Positions 25,727 to 33,693 of a stretch of DNA of 64,000 nt are shown here, in pieces. The DNA comes from Jeongeupia naejangsanensis. GTDB lineage: Bacteria; Pseudomonadota; Gammaproteobacteria; Burkholderiales; Chitinibacteraceae. The position numbers were made by a program, and so were the translations under genes. Numbering within the stretch: position 1 is the stretch's first letter; every line of letters begins with the position of its first letter. The stretch lies in the NCBI RefSeq assembly GCF_016865585.1, contig NZ_JAESND010000001.1, positions 558,001 to 622,000 of the forward strand. Direction: 5' to 3'. Below the pieces are notes generated by a model. That model was not told the DNA's origin and searched no databases. It saw only the letters and a program-made list of their open reading frames with translations.

Positions 25727-27379
25727 ATGACCTTCTCTTCCCTTGGCTTGAGTGACGTACTCGTGCGTGCCGTGCAGGATGCCGGCTACAACGAACCGAC
25801 CCCGATCCAGACGCAGGCCATTCCCGCCATTCTCAACGGTGGCGACCTGCTCGCCGGCGCCCAGACCGGCACCGGCAAAACCGCCGGCTTCCTGCTGCCC
25901 ATTCTCGAACGCCTCGCCCGGAATCCGACCGACCACGGCAAGATCCGCGTACTCGTGCTGACACCGACGCGCGAACTCGCCGCCCAGGTCGAGGAAAGCG
26001 TGCGCGTCTATGGCAAGTACAGCGACATCAAATCGATGGTGATGTTCGGCGGCGTCAGCATCAATCCGCAGATCAAGGCACTCAAGAGCAAGATCGACAT
26101 CCTCGTCGCCACGCCGGGCCGTCTGCTTGACCACGCCTCGCAAAAAACCGTTGATCTGAGCCATATCGACACGCTGGTCCTCGACGAAGCCGACCGCATG
26201 CTCGACATGGGCTTCATTCACGACATCAAGAAAGTGCTCGCACTGCTGCCGGCGAGGCGCCAGAACCTGCTGTTCTCGGCGACCTTCTCCGACGACATCA
26301 AGGCGCTCGCGGACAAGCTGCTCGACAACCCGGCGCTGATCGAAGTCGCCCGCCGCAACGCCACGGCCGACACCATCGCGCAAAAGGTCCACCCGGTTGA
26401 TCGCGACAAGAAACGCCAGCTGCTCGCGCACCTGATCAAGCAGCACAACTGGTTCCAGGTGCTGGTATTCACCCGGACCAAGCACGGCGCCAACCGGCTG
26501 GCAGAACAGCTCGACAAGGACGGCATCAGCGCACTGGCGATCCACGGCAACAAAAGCCAGAGCGCCCGCACCCGCGCACTGACCGAGTTCAAGGCCGGCA
26601 CCTTGCAGGTGCTCTGCGCCACCGACATCGCCGCGCGCGGCATCGACATCGACGAATTGCCGCACGTGGTCAACTACGAGCTGCCGAACGTCCCCGAGGA
26701 CTACGTGCACCGGATCGGCCGTACCGGTCGTGCCGGCGCCGAGGGCGAGGCGGTCTCGCTGGTCTGCGTGGACGAGCACAAGCTGCTCGCCGATATCGAA
26801 CGGTTGATCAAGCGCCCGATTCCGAAGGAAGTGATCGAAGGTTTCGAGCCCGATCCGGATGCCAAGCCGGAACCGATCCTGCAAGGTCGTCGTGGCCAGC
26901 AACAACAGCCGCGTCGTCAGGGCGGTCAAGGTCAGGGCCAGGGTCAACGCCAGCAGCGCCAACCGCGCGCGGAAGGCGAAGGCCAGCAGCGCCGCCAGGG
27001 CGGCAACGGTGAACAGCAACCCAAGCCACGTTCGCAAGGCCAGGGCGGCAAGCCGCGCGGCCAGGGTGGTCAAGGCGGTCAAGGCGGTCAAGGCAGCAAC
27101 CAGGGACAGCCGCGCCAAGGCCAGGGCCAGAAGCGCCAGGGCAACCAGCAAGACCAGGCCAACGGCAATCGCGCGCCACGCGGCAACAGTGCCGGCGGCC
27201 AGGGTGGTGGCGGCCAAGGTGGCGGCCAAGGTGGCGGCAACCGTCGCCAGCAAGGTAGCGGCGGTGGCGGCGACAGCTCGCGCTGGGATCACCAGCAGCC
27301 GGCGTCGAACGAAAATACGCCGATTGCGGCACTGTTCTCGACCCCGCGTCGCCACGGTGGCGGCGGCCGTCATCACTGA
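25727..27379 (+). CDS. rhlE: ATP-dependent RNA helicase RhlE
   Basis: A 550-residue DEAD-box helicase. In order: Q-motif ([13 protein letters not shown]), motif I AQTGTGKT (45-52), [16 protein letters not shown] (153-156), SAT in [34 protein letters not shown] and [13 protein letters not shown]. The core ends near 380. A disordered C-terminal tail of about 165 residues follows, made of Gln, Gly, Arg and Asn, with tandem DNA repeats. Such tails bind RNA and may promote condensates. RhlE remodels ribosomal and structured RNA, often at low temperature. The next gene starts 15 bases on and may be co-transcribed. Confidence 0.95.
   Translation: MTFSSLGLSDVLVRAVQDAGYNEPTPIQTQAIPAILNGGDLLAGAQTGTGKTAGFLLPILERLARNPTDHGKIRVLVLTPTRELAAQVEESVRVYGKYSDIKSMVMFGGVSINPQIKALKSKIDILVATPGRLLDHASQKTVDLSHIDTLVLDEADRMLDMGFIHDIKKVLALLPARRQNLLFSATFSDDIKALADKLLDNPALIEVARRNATADTIAQKVHPVDRDKKRQLLAHLIKQHNWFQVLVFTRTKHGANRLAEQLDKDGISALAIHGNKSQSARTRALTEFKAGTLQVLCATDIAARGIDIDELPHVVNYELPNVPEDYVHRIGRTGRAGAEGEAVSLVCVDEHKLLADIERLIKRPIPKEVIEGFEPDPDAKPEPILQGRRGQQQQPRRQGGQGQGQGQRQQRQPRAEGEGQQRRQGGNGEQQPKPRSQGQGGKPRGQGGQGGQGGQGSNQGQPRQGQGQKRQGNQQDQANGNRAPRGNSAGGQGGGGQGGGQGGGNRRQQGSGGGGDSSRWDHQQPASNENTPIAALFSTPRRHGGGGRHH
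27068..27240 (+). repeat. Tandem short repeats inside the rhlE tail
   Basis: GGTCAAGGC occurs three times in a row at 27068-27094 (Gly-Gln-Gly units). GGTGGCGGCCAA occurs twice, plus a partial third copy, at 27206-27240. Such in-frame repeats can expand or contract and so vary the tail length. Confidence 0.85.
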
Positions 27380-27394
27380 TCGAGGCCAGGCAGC

Positions 27395-27874
27395 ATGCGC
27401 TTCGAGCATCTGATCGAAGTCAACGACGCCAACAACCCGGCCGTCGTTGCACTGAGCGTCGAGCAACTGTGGCAAGGCCTGATGTTGCGTGTCGAGGCGC
27501 CGCAACGTTTTCTCGAACACATCGAGCAAGTGACGATCCTCGAACGCGGCGGCGACTGGGTGTTGCGCGAAGTCGATTTCGGCCAGTTCATCGTGCGGGA
27601 CCGGATCTCGCTGGTACTGAACTCGGCCATACGGTTCGAAACCGAAGCCAACGCACAGCATCCGGGCGGCACGCTGGCCATCACGCTGGAATCGCCGGAA
27701 GAAGGTCACCTCTTCCTGCGTTTCGTCTATGACACCACCGTGCCCGAACCCGGTCCGGGCGCCGGCGAAGGCGAAATCGATTACGCGGCCTACCTGAAAG
27801 CGGCGTACCGGCAGATGGACATCGACATGATGCGCCAGATCCGCGAATGGGCAGTACTGGGTCAATTGAGTTGA
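27395..27874 (+). CDS. DUF1857 (SRPBCC-fold) family protein
   Basis: A 159-residue protein that begins MRFEHLIEVNDANNPAVVAL and contains LSVEQLWQGLMLRVEAPQRF, matching the DUF1857 family with a START/SRPBCC-like ligand-binding fold. It has no signal peptide or membrane segment and should be cytosolic. The ligand is unknown. It follows rhlE by 15 bases on the same strand and is followed by a strong terminator, so the two probably share a transcript. Confidence 0.8.
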   Translation: MRFEHLIEVNDANNPAVVALSVEQLWQGLMLRVEAPQRFLEHIEQVTILERGGDWVLREVDFGQFIVRDRISLVLNSAIRFETEANAQHPGGTLAITLESPEEGHLFLRFVYDTTVPEPGPGAGEGEIDYAAYLKAAYRQMDIDMMRQIREWAVLGQLS

Positions 27875-27934
27875 CACACATTTGATCCGACGCAAATACC
27901 GGTAAGCCCGGCACCCGCATCATCCTCACGGCCC

Positions 27935-27972
27935 GGAAGGCCTGCCCGAACGGCAGGCCTTCCTCTTTTTTT
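27935..27972 (+). terminator. Strong intrinsic terminator
   Basis: GGAAGGCCTGCC and GGCAGGCCTTCC form a perfect 12-bp stem around CGAAC, followed by TCTTTTTTT. It ends the rhlE-DUF1857 transcript. Confidence 0.93.
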
Positions 27973-28021
27973 GCGACCGGCGCCCATGGCGCCGGCTTTT
28001 GTTTTACATGACAGGACCATC

Positions 28022-28606
28022 ATGACCGACATTCAGCTCGTTCAAACCAAGGACACCACCGCCAACCCCGCCCCGCTCGGTCTGCTCGGCTTCGGCATGA
28101 CGACCGTGCTGCTCAATGTGCACAACGTCGGCTGGATTCCGCTCGGCAGCATGATTCTGGCTATGGGCCTTTTCTACGGCGGGCTGGCGCAAGTGATCGC
28201 CGGCGTCATGGAATGGAAGAAGGGCAACACCTTCGGCACGGTCGCCTTCACTTCGTACGGCATGTTCTGGCTCTCGCTGGTCGCACTGCTGGTGATGCCG
28301 AAGCTCGGCTGGGTCGAAGCACAAAACGCTGACGGCATGGGCGCCTACATGCTGATGTGGGGGCTGTTCACCCTGTGCCTGTTTGTCGGTACGCTGCGCG
28401 CCAGCCTGGCCAGCCGCGTGGTCTTCGGCACGCTGACCATTCTCTTCTTCCTGCTCGCTGCAGCGGAATTCACCGGCAGCGTGGCACTGACACGCTGCGC
28501 CGGCGTGGTGGGCCTCGTTTGCGGTGCATCGGCGTTCTATACCGCCATCGCCGAAGTCCTCAACGAAACCTACGGCCGCACCGTGCTGCCACTCGGCGGC
28601 AACTAA
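28022..28606 (+). CDS. satP: Acetate/succinate permease SatP (GPR1/FUN34/YaaH family)
   Basis: A 194-residue protein with six membrane helices. The family signature [18 protein letters not shown] is at about 14-31, and [19 protein letters not shown] corresponds to the conserved region of the later helices. Members carry acetate and succinate with protons across the inner membrane. The gene stands alone after a terminator. A hairpin without a T-run follows it. Confidence 0.92.
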   Translation: MTDIQLVQTKDTTANPAPLGLLGFGMTTVLLNVHNVGWIPLGSMILAMGLFYGGLAQVIAGVMEWKKGNTFGTVAFTSYGMFWLSLVALLVMPKLGWVEAQNADGMGAYMLMWGLFTLCLFVGTLRASLASRVVFGTLTILFFLLAAAEFTGSVALTRCAGVVGLVCGASAFYTAIAEVLNETYGRTVLPLGGN

Positions 28607-28615
28607 GCCTCAAAG

Positions 28616-28643
28616 GACTGCACCGCCTCAATGCGGTGCAGTC
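28616..28643 (+). repeat. Hairpin after satP
   Basis: GACTGCACCGC and GCGGTGCAGTC form a perfect 11-bp stem with loop CTCAAT. It has no T-run, so it may stabilise the 3' end or act as a weak or factor-assisted terminator. Confidence 0.5.
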
Positions 28644-28705
28644 TGTACCGATCATCCCGGCGACAACCGGCCTAAACTGGACAGCCACCTTCGGTCGTCC
28701 GCCCC

Positions 28706-29578
28706 ATGCAAATCGGCATCCTCTACGCAACCCTGGCCTTCCTGATCTGGGGTCTGCTTCCGCTTTACCTCAAGGCGTTGACCGGTATTCCGGCAGGTGA
28801 AATCCTCCTGCACCGGATGGTCTGGTCGCTGGTCTTTCTCGGCGTGATTCTCGCATTCCGCCGCCAGTGGGCATGGCTCGGGCAACTGCGGCATCAGCCG
28901 AAACTGCTGGCGGGCTTCATGGTCTCCGCACTGCTGCTCAGCGCCAACTGGTTCACCTATATCTGGGCGGTCCAGGCGGGTCGGGTCATCGATGCCAGCC
29001 TGGGTTACTACATCAATCCGCTGGTCAACGTCCTGTTCGGCGTGCTGTTCCTGCATGAACGGCTGCGCCCCGGCCAATGGCTTGCCATCGCCACTGCCGC
29101 AGCCGGTGTCGGCTGGCTGACCTGGCAAACGGGCCAGCTGCCGTGGATTGCACTGCTGCTTGCCGTGACGTTCGGGACCTACGGCCTGCTGCGCAAAACC
29201 GCATCGCTCGGCGCGCTGGAAGGGCTGTCGCTCGAAACGCTGCTGCTGTTTCCGTTCGCCGGTGGCGCCCTGCTCTGGCTGATCGGCAGCGGGCAGTCCG
29301 GCTTCACCGACGCCAGCGGAACCGTTCAGCTGCTCTGCTTGCTGGCAGGGCCGATCACTGCCGTACCGCTCCTGCTGTTTGCGGCCGGCGCGCGGCGCAT
29401 CCCGCTCTCGCTCCTGGGCATCCTCCAGTACACCGGACCCACCGTGCAACTGCTGCTGGGCATCTGGCTCTGGCACGAGCCTTTCGGGCACGCCAGACTC
29501 ATCGGCTTCGCCTTGATCTGGCTCGCGATCGTGCTCTATACGCTGGAAGGCCTCTGGATTCGACAACGAAGCCGCTGA
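28706..29578 (+). CDS. rarD: RarD-like EamA/DMT family transporter (copy 1)
   Basis: A 290-residue protein with ten predicted membrane helices. RarD-type segments include FLIWGLLPLYLKAL, EILLHRMVWSLVFL, NWFTYIWAVQAGRVIDASLG and GYYINPLVNVLFGVLFLHERL. It resembles the RarD branch, some members of which complement chloramphenicol-related or amino-acid export phenotypes; the substrate is unknown. A second, more divergent RarD-like gene lies at 48799-49731. It is monocistronic. Confidence 0.88.
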   Translation: MQIGILYATLAFLIWGLLPLYLKALTGIPAGEILLHRMVWSLVFLGVILAFRRQWAWLGQLRHQPKLLAGFMVSALLLSANWFTYIWAVQAGRVIDASLGYYINPLVNVLFGVLFLHERLRPGQWLAIATAAAGVGWLTWQTGQLPWIALLLAVTFGTYGLLRKTASLGALEGLSLETLLLFPFAGGALLWLIGSGQSGFTDASGTVQLLCLLAGPITAVPLLLFAAGARRIPLSLLGILQYTGPTVQLLLGIWLWHEPFGHARLIGFALIWLAIVLYTLEGLWIRQRSR

Positions 29579-29708
29579 TCGCCTCGCCACTCATCTGAAT
29601 TTCCACAGCGACGGTGCGGCGAACACTTTAATTTCAGGAACCGAAACCAACCGTCGCACTCCAGTGCCTAGTCGGTTTCGTTTCCGCGGGCTATCCGGAG
29701 CACTCTCC

Positions 29709-30245
29709 ATGCGCAATGCATTGCGCATTTTCTCCCTGTCATTGTGCGCGGCCACGCCCGTCGCCTTGCTCATGCAAAGCAGCGTGGCCATGGCTGCCGG
29801 CGTTCAGGCCGATGTGCGAGCCTGGCCCCCGCCGGTCAACAAAGAAACCGTACTGCAACTGGGAGACGGCGAAAAACGGCTGGCACTGACACTGGCCGAT
29901 CTGGAAGCCTTGCCGCACTACAAGGTCGACCTGTCGCTGATCTGGGGCGAACGGGGGACGTTCCAGGGCATCAAGCTCAATGACCTGCTGAAACGCTACG
30001 GTCTTTCGGAGAGCGCAACATTGCGCTTCTCGGCCGCCGACCGCTACACCCTGGACATTGCCGCTGCCAACTGGCGGTTGCGCGATCCACTCATCGCAAC
30101 CCGCTTTGAAATGCGGGAACTCACCATCAGGCAGAAAGGGCCATTGCGCTTGCTGTGGCCCGACGAAACGGCGTCGCTCGAGTCGACCCGGGGGATGCTA
30201 TGGATCTGGAATCTGGTCTTGATCAAACCGGTTACGGCCGAATAA
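29709..30245 (+). CDS. Exported sulfite-oxidase-fold (molybdopterin-binding-like) protein
   Basis: A 178-residue protein. A signal peptide (about 1-29, ending VAMAAG) leads to a compact domain with LTLADLEALPHYKVDL, WGERGTFQGIKLNDLLKRYGL and GMLWIWNLVLIKP. This matches small oxidoreductase molybdopterin-binding domain proteins. The family cysteine that binds molybdenum is not visible in the mature domain, so it may sense a ligand rather than catalyse redox. Its last 46 bases overlap the start of the GGDEF gene, which implies tight coupling and perhaps a periplasmic sensor partner. Confidence 0.75.
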   Translation: MRNALRIFSLSLCAATPVALLMQSSVAMAAGVQADVRAWPPPVNKETVLQLGDGEKRLALTLADLEALPHYKVDLSLIWGERGTFQGIKLNDLLKRYGLSESATLRFSAADRYTLDIAAANWRLRDPLIATRFEMRELTIRQKGPLRLLWPDETASLESTRGMLWIWNLVLIKPVTAE

Positions 30246-31444
30246 GCCGGTTCTGCTATCGCTACCGGCTCAGCCTGCTGATTTCCGGCATTCTGTTCAT
30301 CGTCGGCATGACACTGGTTGCAAGCGCGGCCACGGTCTTCAGCAGCATGCAACGCACCTTCGACAAACCGGCGAGCATCGTCGGTTATCACAGTGCTCGC
30401 CTGTCCTCAGTCTGGGAGCGGTTCAACTCCGTTGTCGAAACCCGCTTGCCGAACTCCCGCGATGGCACGCTGCTCCCCTACCAGAACACCGAAGAACTCC
30501 TGATGCTGCAACTGGACCTCATCGAAGCCAGCTATCGCCGCGCAGCGCTCCTGCCGCTGCATCTGGCCCACATGCAGCAGTATCGCGGCAAGCTAGAACG
30601 GGTGTTGCAGCAACTGCGCACGCTGATCCTGCACGGCGACAACACCGTGGCCACGCGCACCCGTGTGCGCGGTTTGCTCGAAGAAGGCGGTCAGCTCGTC
30701 AACCTGATTTCGCTGGAGACCAGCAATGCCATCACCAAGGCCGACGATGCCCAGCGCAACCTGCTGGTCGAGGCCGGCCATTTCACGCTGATCCTGCTTG
30801 CCGTACTGGTGACGCTGGGTGCCGTACTGGCGGGCGCCTTCATCGTCGTACTGACCCAGCGGCGCGCACTGAAAATGCTGGCCATGACCGACGGCCTGAC
30901 CGGCCTCGCCAACCGGCGCGTGTTCATGCAGCAACTCGAGGCCGAGCACACGCGGGCGCTGCGTTATGCGCTGCCGACCTCGCTGATCCTGATCGACCTC
31001 GACCACTTCAAGGCCATCAACGACAACTGGGGGCATCCGGGGGGCGACACCGTGCTCAAGGCGGTCAGCGCGACCCTGCAAACGATGTCGCGCCAATCCG
31101 ATCTGGTCGCCCGCATCGGTGGCGAAGAGTTTGCGATCCTGATGCCGGAAACCACGCTGGCAGCCGCAACCGATGCGGCAACGCGCTACTGCGAAGCCGT
31201 TGCTGCCATGACCGTTCAGCACGGCCATCATTCGCTGGGCGTTACGGCATCGTTTGGCGTCGCGACAATGCGCCACGACACCAACCCGGCGGCATCGGCA
31301 ACGTTTGCCCAGGCCGATGCGGCGCTCTACCGTGCCAAGCACTGCGGCCGGAACCGCGTCATCGCGGCGCCGGTACTGTCGCTGTCTCCCGAACTGGGCG
31401 GTAGCGTTTACAGCGTATCGAGCGATATTTCGCCGACATTCTGA
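30200..31444 (+). CDS. Membrane GGDEF protein, probable diguanylate cyclase
   Basis: About 414 residues from the ATG at 30200, which has GGGGG upstream. Two membrane helices (about 22-46 and 195-220) enclose a periplasmic region of about 150 residues, with no HAMP domain. The C-terminal GGDEF domain (about 235-395) has DGLTGLANRR, LIDLDHFKAINDNWGHPGGD and the active loop GGEEF. The usual inhibitory RxxD five residues upstream of the loop is present as RQSD. It should make c-di-GMP. It overlaps the sulfite-oxidase-fold gene by 46 bases and the convergent HAD gene by 37. Confidence 0.9.
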   Translation: MDLESGLDQTGYGRISRFCYRYRLSLLISGILFIVGMTLVASAATVFSSMQRTFDKPASIVGYHSARLSSVWERFNSVVETRLPNSRDGTLLPYQNTEELLMLQLDLIEASYRRAALLPLHLAHMQQYRGKLERVLQQLRTLILHGDNTVATRTRVRGLLEEGGQLVNLISLETSNAITKADDAQRNLLVEAGHFTLILLAVLVTLGAVLAGAFIVVLTQRRALKMLAMTDGLTGLANRRVFMQQLEAEHTRALRYALPTSLILIDLDHFKAINDNWGHPGGDTVLKAVSATLQTMSRQSDLVARIGGEEFAILMPETTLAAATDAATRYCEAVAAMTVQHGHHSLGVTASFGVATMRHDTNPAASATFAQADAALYRAKHCGRNRVIAAPVLSLSPELGGSVYSVSSDISPTF

Positions 31445-32178
31445 AACACGTAGTCGGGCCGGTACGGGAAATCGTCGATCATGCCCTGCGTGGTCACGCC
31501 CGAGAGCACCAGCGCCGTCTTCATCCCCGCCTCCATGCCGCCAACGATATCGGTGTCCATCCGGTCGCCCACCATCAGCGCCTCCTCCGGATGCAGGCCA
31601 AGCTTGCGCGACGCCAGCATCATCATCAGCGCATTCGGCTTGCCGACGATATAGGGCTGCTTGCCCGTGGCTGCGGCAATCGCCGCCAGCAAGGTCCCTG
31701 CCGCGGGTTCGTATCCGCCCTCGATCGGATCGATCATGTCCGGATTGGTCCCGATGAACTTGGCACCACCATCGATCAGCCTCACCGCCTTCTTCAGCTG
31801 TTCGAACGAAAAGCTCGTGGTTTTGCTGACCACGACGTAATCGGGATGCGATTCCGAGATCGAAAAACCGACGTTGTACAGCTCGTTGATCAAGCCGCCG
31901 CCACCCACGACAAATACCGTTGCGTGCTCCTTCTGCTGCTTGAGGAACATTGCCGTGGCCATGGCGCTGGTGATGAAGTTGTCTTCGGTCAGCCCGGCAA
32001 TCCCGAGCTGCTGCAGCTTGAGCTTGAGGTCGAGCGGCGTCTGCTCGGCGTTGTTGGTCAGGAACAGAAACGGCGTATCGGCATCCTGCAGGCGCTTCAC
32101 GAAGGCTTGCGCCCCCGGGATCAGCTGTTTGCCACGATAGATCACGCCGTCCATGTCACTGATGATGCCCTTGATCAT
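31408..32178 (-). CDS. HAD-superfamily phosphatase, NagD type
   Basis: A 256-residue HAD IIA hydrolase. Motif I DMDGVIYRG carries nucleophile D8 and acid D10. Motif II is FLTNN, and the cap region contains DYVVVSKTTSFSFEQL. The loop with VGKPNALM supplies the lysine, and motif IV is VGDRMDTDIVGG. NagD enzymes dephosphorylate nucleoside monophosphates and small sugar phosphates. The 3' end overlaps the GGDEF gene on the opposite strand. Confidence 0.9.
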   Translation of the reverse strand: MIKGIISDMDGVIYRGKQLIPGAQAFVKRLQDADTPFLFLTNNAEQTPLDLKLKLQQLGIAGLTEDNFITSAMATAMFLKQQKEHATVFVVGGGGLINELYNVGFSISESHPDYVVVSKTTSFSFEQLKKAVRLIDGGAKFIGTNPDMIDPIEGGYEPAAGTLLAAIAAATGKQPYIVGKPNALMMMLASRKLGLHPEEALMVGDRMDTDIVGGMEAGMKTALVLSGVTTQGMIDDFPYRPDYVFQNVGEISLDTL

Positions 32179-32292
32179 GCCTGTCTCCCGGTTGAATCAA
32201 CCCATCGTACCGCGATGCACCGCCGACGGCGATGAACCGAATGCCCGCAAGCGGATCAAACAGGCATCAACAGGCTGCTGTCGGAGCGCATC

Positions 32293-32769
32293 ATGCTAGG
32301 CTCACTTCATTCGCACGCCCCCGCCAGCGAGCGCATCCCGCTACCCGCGCTGGTGCTGGGCATAGCCGGCCTGTTGCCTTTCGTGTTTTTTGCTGCCCTA
32401 GGCTGGAGCGGCGATCCGCTGACGCGCGGGCACGCATTGACGACGTACTTCGCCTACGCCGCCAGCATCCTGAGTTTTCTGGGTGGCCTGCACTGGGCGC
32501 TCGGCCTTGAGCCCGACCTCAGCAACAGCGAGCGCTGGCTGCGGATGAGCTGGGCGGTGCTACCGCCGCTGGTGGCCTGGGCCGCCGTCCTCGCCCCGTG
32601 GCGCGTGGGCATCTGGCTGATGCTGGCGATGTACGTGGCCCAGTACGGCGCGGACATGCTGCTCAACCGCGCCGATCCGAGCCACTACCCGGCCTGGTTC
32701 ATGCGCCTGCGCTTCGGCCTGACCGTGGTCGTACTACTGACCGGTCTGGCCGTCGCGACGCGCATCTGA
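32293..32769 (+). CDS. DUF3429 membrane protein
   Basis: A 158-residue inner-membrane protein with about five helices. ALVLGIAGLLPFVFFAAL, YAASILSFLGGLHWAL and YVAQYGADMLLNR match the DUF3429 family. Function is unknown. It is monocistronic and its 3' end converges on the glycan operon 6 bases away. Confidence 0.85.
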   Translation: MLGSLHSHAPASERIPLPALVLGIAGLLPFVFFAALGWSGDPLTRGHALTTYFAYAASILSFLGGLHWALGLEPDLSNSERWLRMSWAVLPPLVAWAAVLAPWRVGIWLMLAMYVAQYGADMLLNRADPSHYPAWFMRLRFGLTVVVLLTGLAVATRI

Positions 32770-32775
32770 CGGATT

Positions 32776-33693
32776 TCAGTACGGCAGCGCGCCGTTCAGC
32801 GCCGGCAGGTAGCGCAGCGAGAAGAACACGCTGTCACGGCCACACTCCGCCCGTTTGGCAAGAATGTGCCTGGCCTCGTCAAGCGGACGCGGCTCGGCAC
32901 GGAAAGCGGTATCGTCGCCGGTCTGCACGAACAGCTCGAAGACGACACCGCGACTGGCCGGCTTCTGGCAGTCCGCATGCACATTGCTGACCGCGTCCAG
33001 ATAGACCTGACGCTCGGCAACGTTGAGTTTGCCGGTGCCGGCGCCATCCTGGACCCACAGCCGGACGCCGCTCTCCTGCTCAAGCTGGCCGAGCATCCGG
33101 GCATAGGTCTGAGGCGCCATATTGCCGACAAAGAAGCTGCTCGCGTAAACCGGCCGGTCGAGTACCTTGCGCAGCTGCCTGACCTGGTTCGACAGATGGT
33201 TCGTCAGCACGTCGTAGGTATCGGCTTCGCGCCATTGGACATCATCGATTTCCGCCGGCAGATACCAGCCCTGGATCAGCGCCGGGTCGAGCCGGCCGGC
33301 CCACAGCTTCGCCAGATTCAGATCGTCACGCGACAGGCGGCGGAGATAGCTGGTGAGCGTGCGTGCCGACTGCTGCTGGCGAATGTAGAAGTCCGGATCG
33401 GAGTTCAAGCCGAGAATCAGCTTCAGCCCGGCCGCGTTGGCATCGGCAAAGCGGGCCGCAAGCCAGTCCTGATCGGCGGCGGCGGTAAACCCGCCTTCGC
33501 CATGCCGGGTCCATTGCACCACAAGCGTATCGAAGCCCTGCGCCCGCGCGACGCCGAAAATGTGCGGCCAGCTGGCTGCCGGCACGTCCCGGTCACGCAG
33601 TTGCGGCTGATAGACGATGGCCGTCATGGCCTTCGCCATGACCGGCAACGCGAGCAATACCGCCAGCAAGAGTCCTGTCCAACGCCGTCTCAC
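32776..33693 (-). CDS. DUF4434 protein, last gene of the nfr glycan operon (YbcH-like)
   Basis: About 305 residues. The GTG at 33693 overlaps the nfrA stop in GTGA and has GGAGG at good spacing; a TTG one codon earlier is also possible. A signal peptide (GLLLAVLLALPVMAKA) leads to a TIM-barrel-like DUF4434 domain with GFDTLVVQWTRHGEGGF, LGLNSDPDFY, IQGWYLPAEIDDVQW and PVYASSFFVGN. The acidic EIDD segment sits where glycoside-hydrolase-like proteins place catalytic acids, so trimming or modifying the exported glycan is possible. In E. coli the third gene of the nfr operon, ybcH, occupies the same place and has similar size. Enzymatic function is unproven. Confidence 0.75.
   Translation of the reverse strand: MRRRWTGLLLAVLLALPVMAKAMTAIVYQPQLRDRDVPAASWPHIFGVARAQGFDTLVVQWTRHGEGGFTAAADQDWLAARFADANAAGLKLILGLNSDPDFYIRQQQSARTLTSYLRRLSRDDLNLAKLWAGRLDPALIQGWYLPAEIDDVQWREADTYDVLTNHLSNQVRQLRKVLDRPVYASSFFVGNMAPQTYARMLGQLEQESGVRLWVQDGAGTGKLNVAERQVYLDAVSNVHADCQKPASRGVVFELFVQTGDDTAFRAEPRPLDEARHILAKRAECGRDSVFFSLRYLPALNGALPY

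Noticed and set aside
27068-27240. Short direct repeats considered as a CRISPR-like array
   Set aside because: The units are 9-12 bp, contiguous without spacers, and in frame within a coding region.
25562-27895. 777-codon minus-strand frame over rhlE, including Leu/Ala-rich repeats
   Set aside because: The hydrophobic repeats are just the antisense of the Gln/Gly repeats in the RhlE tail.
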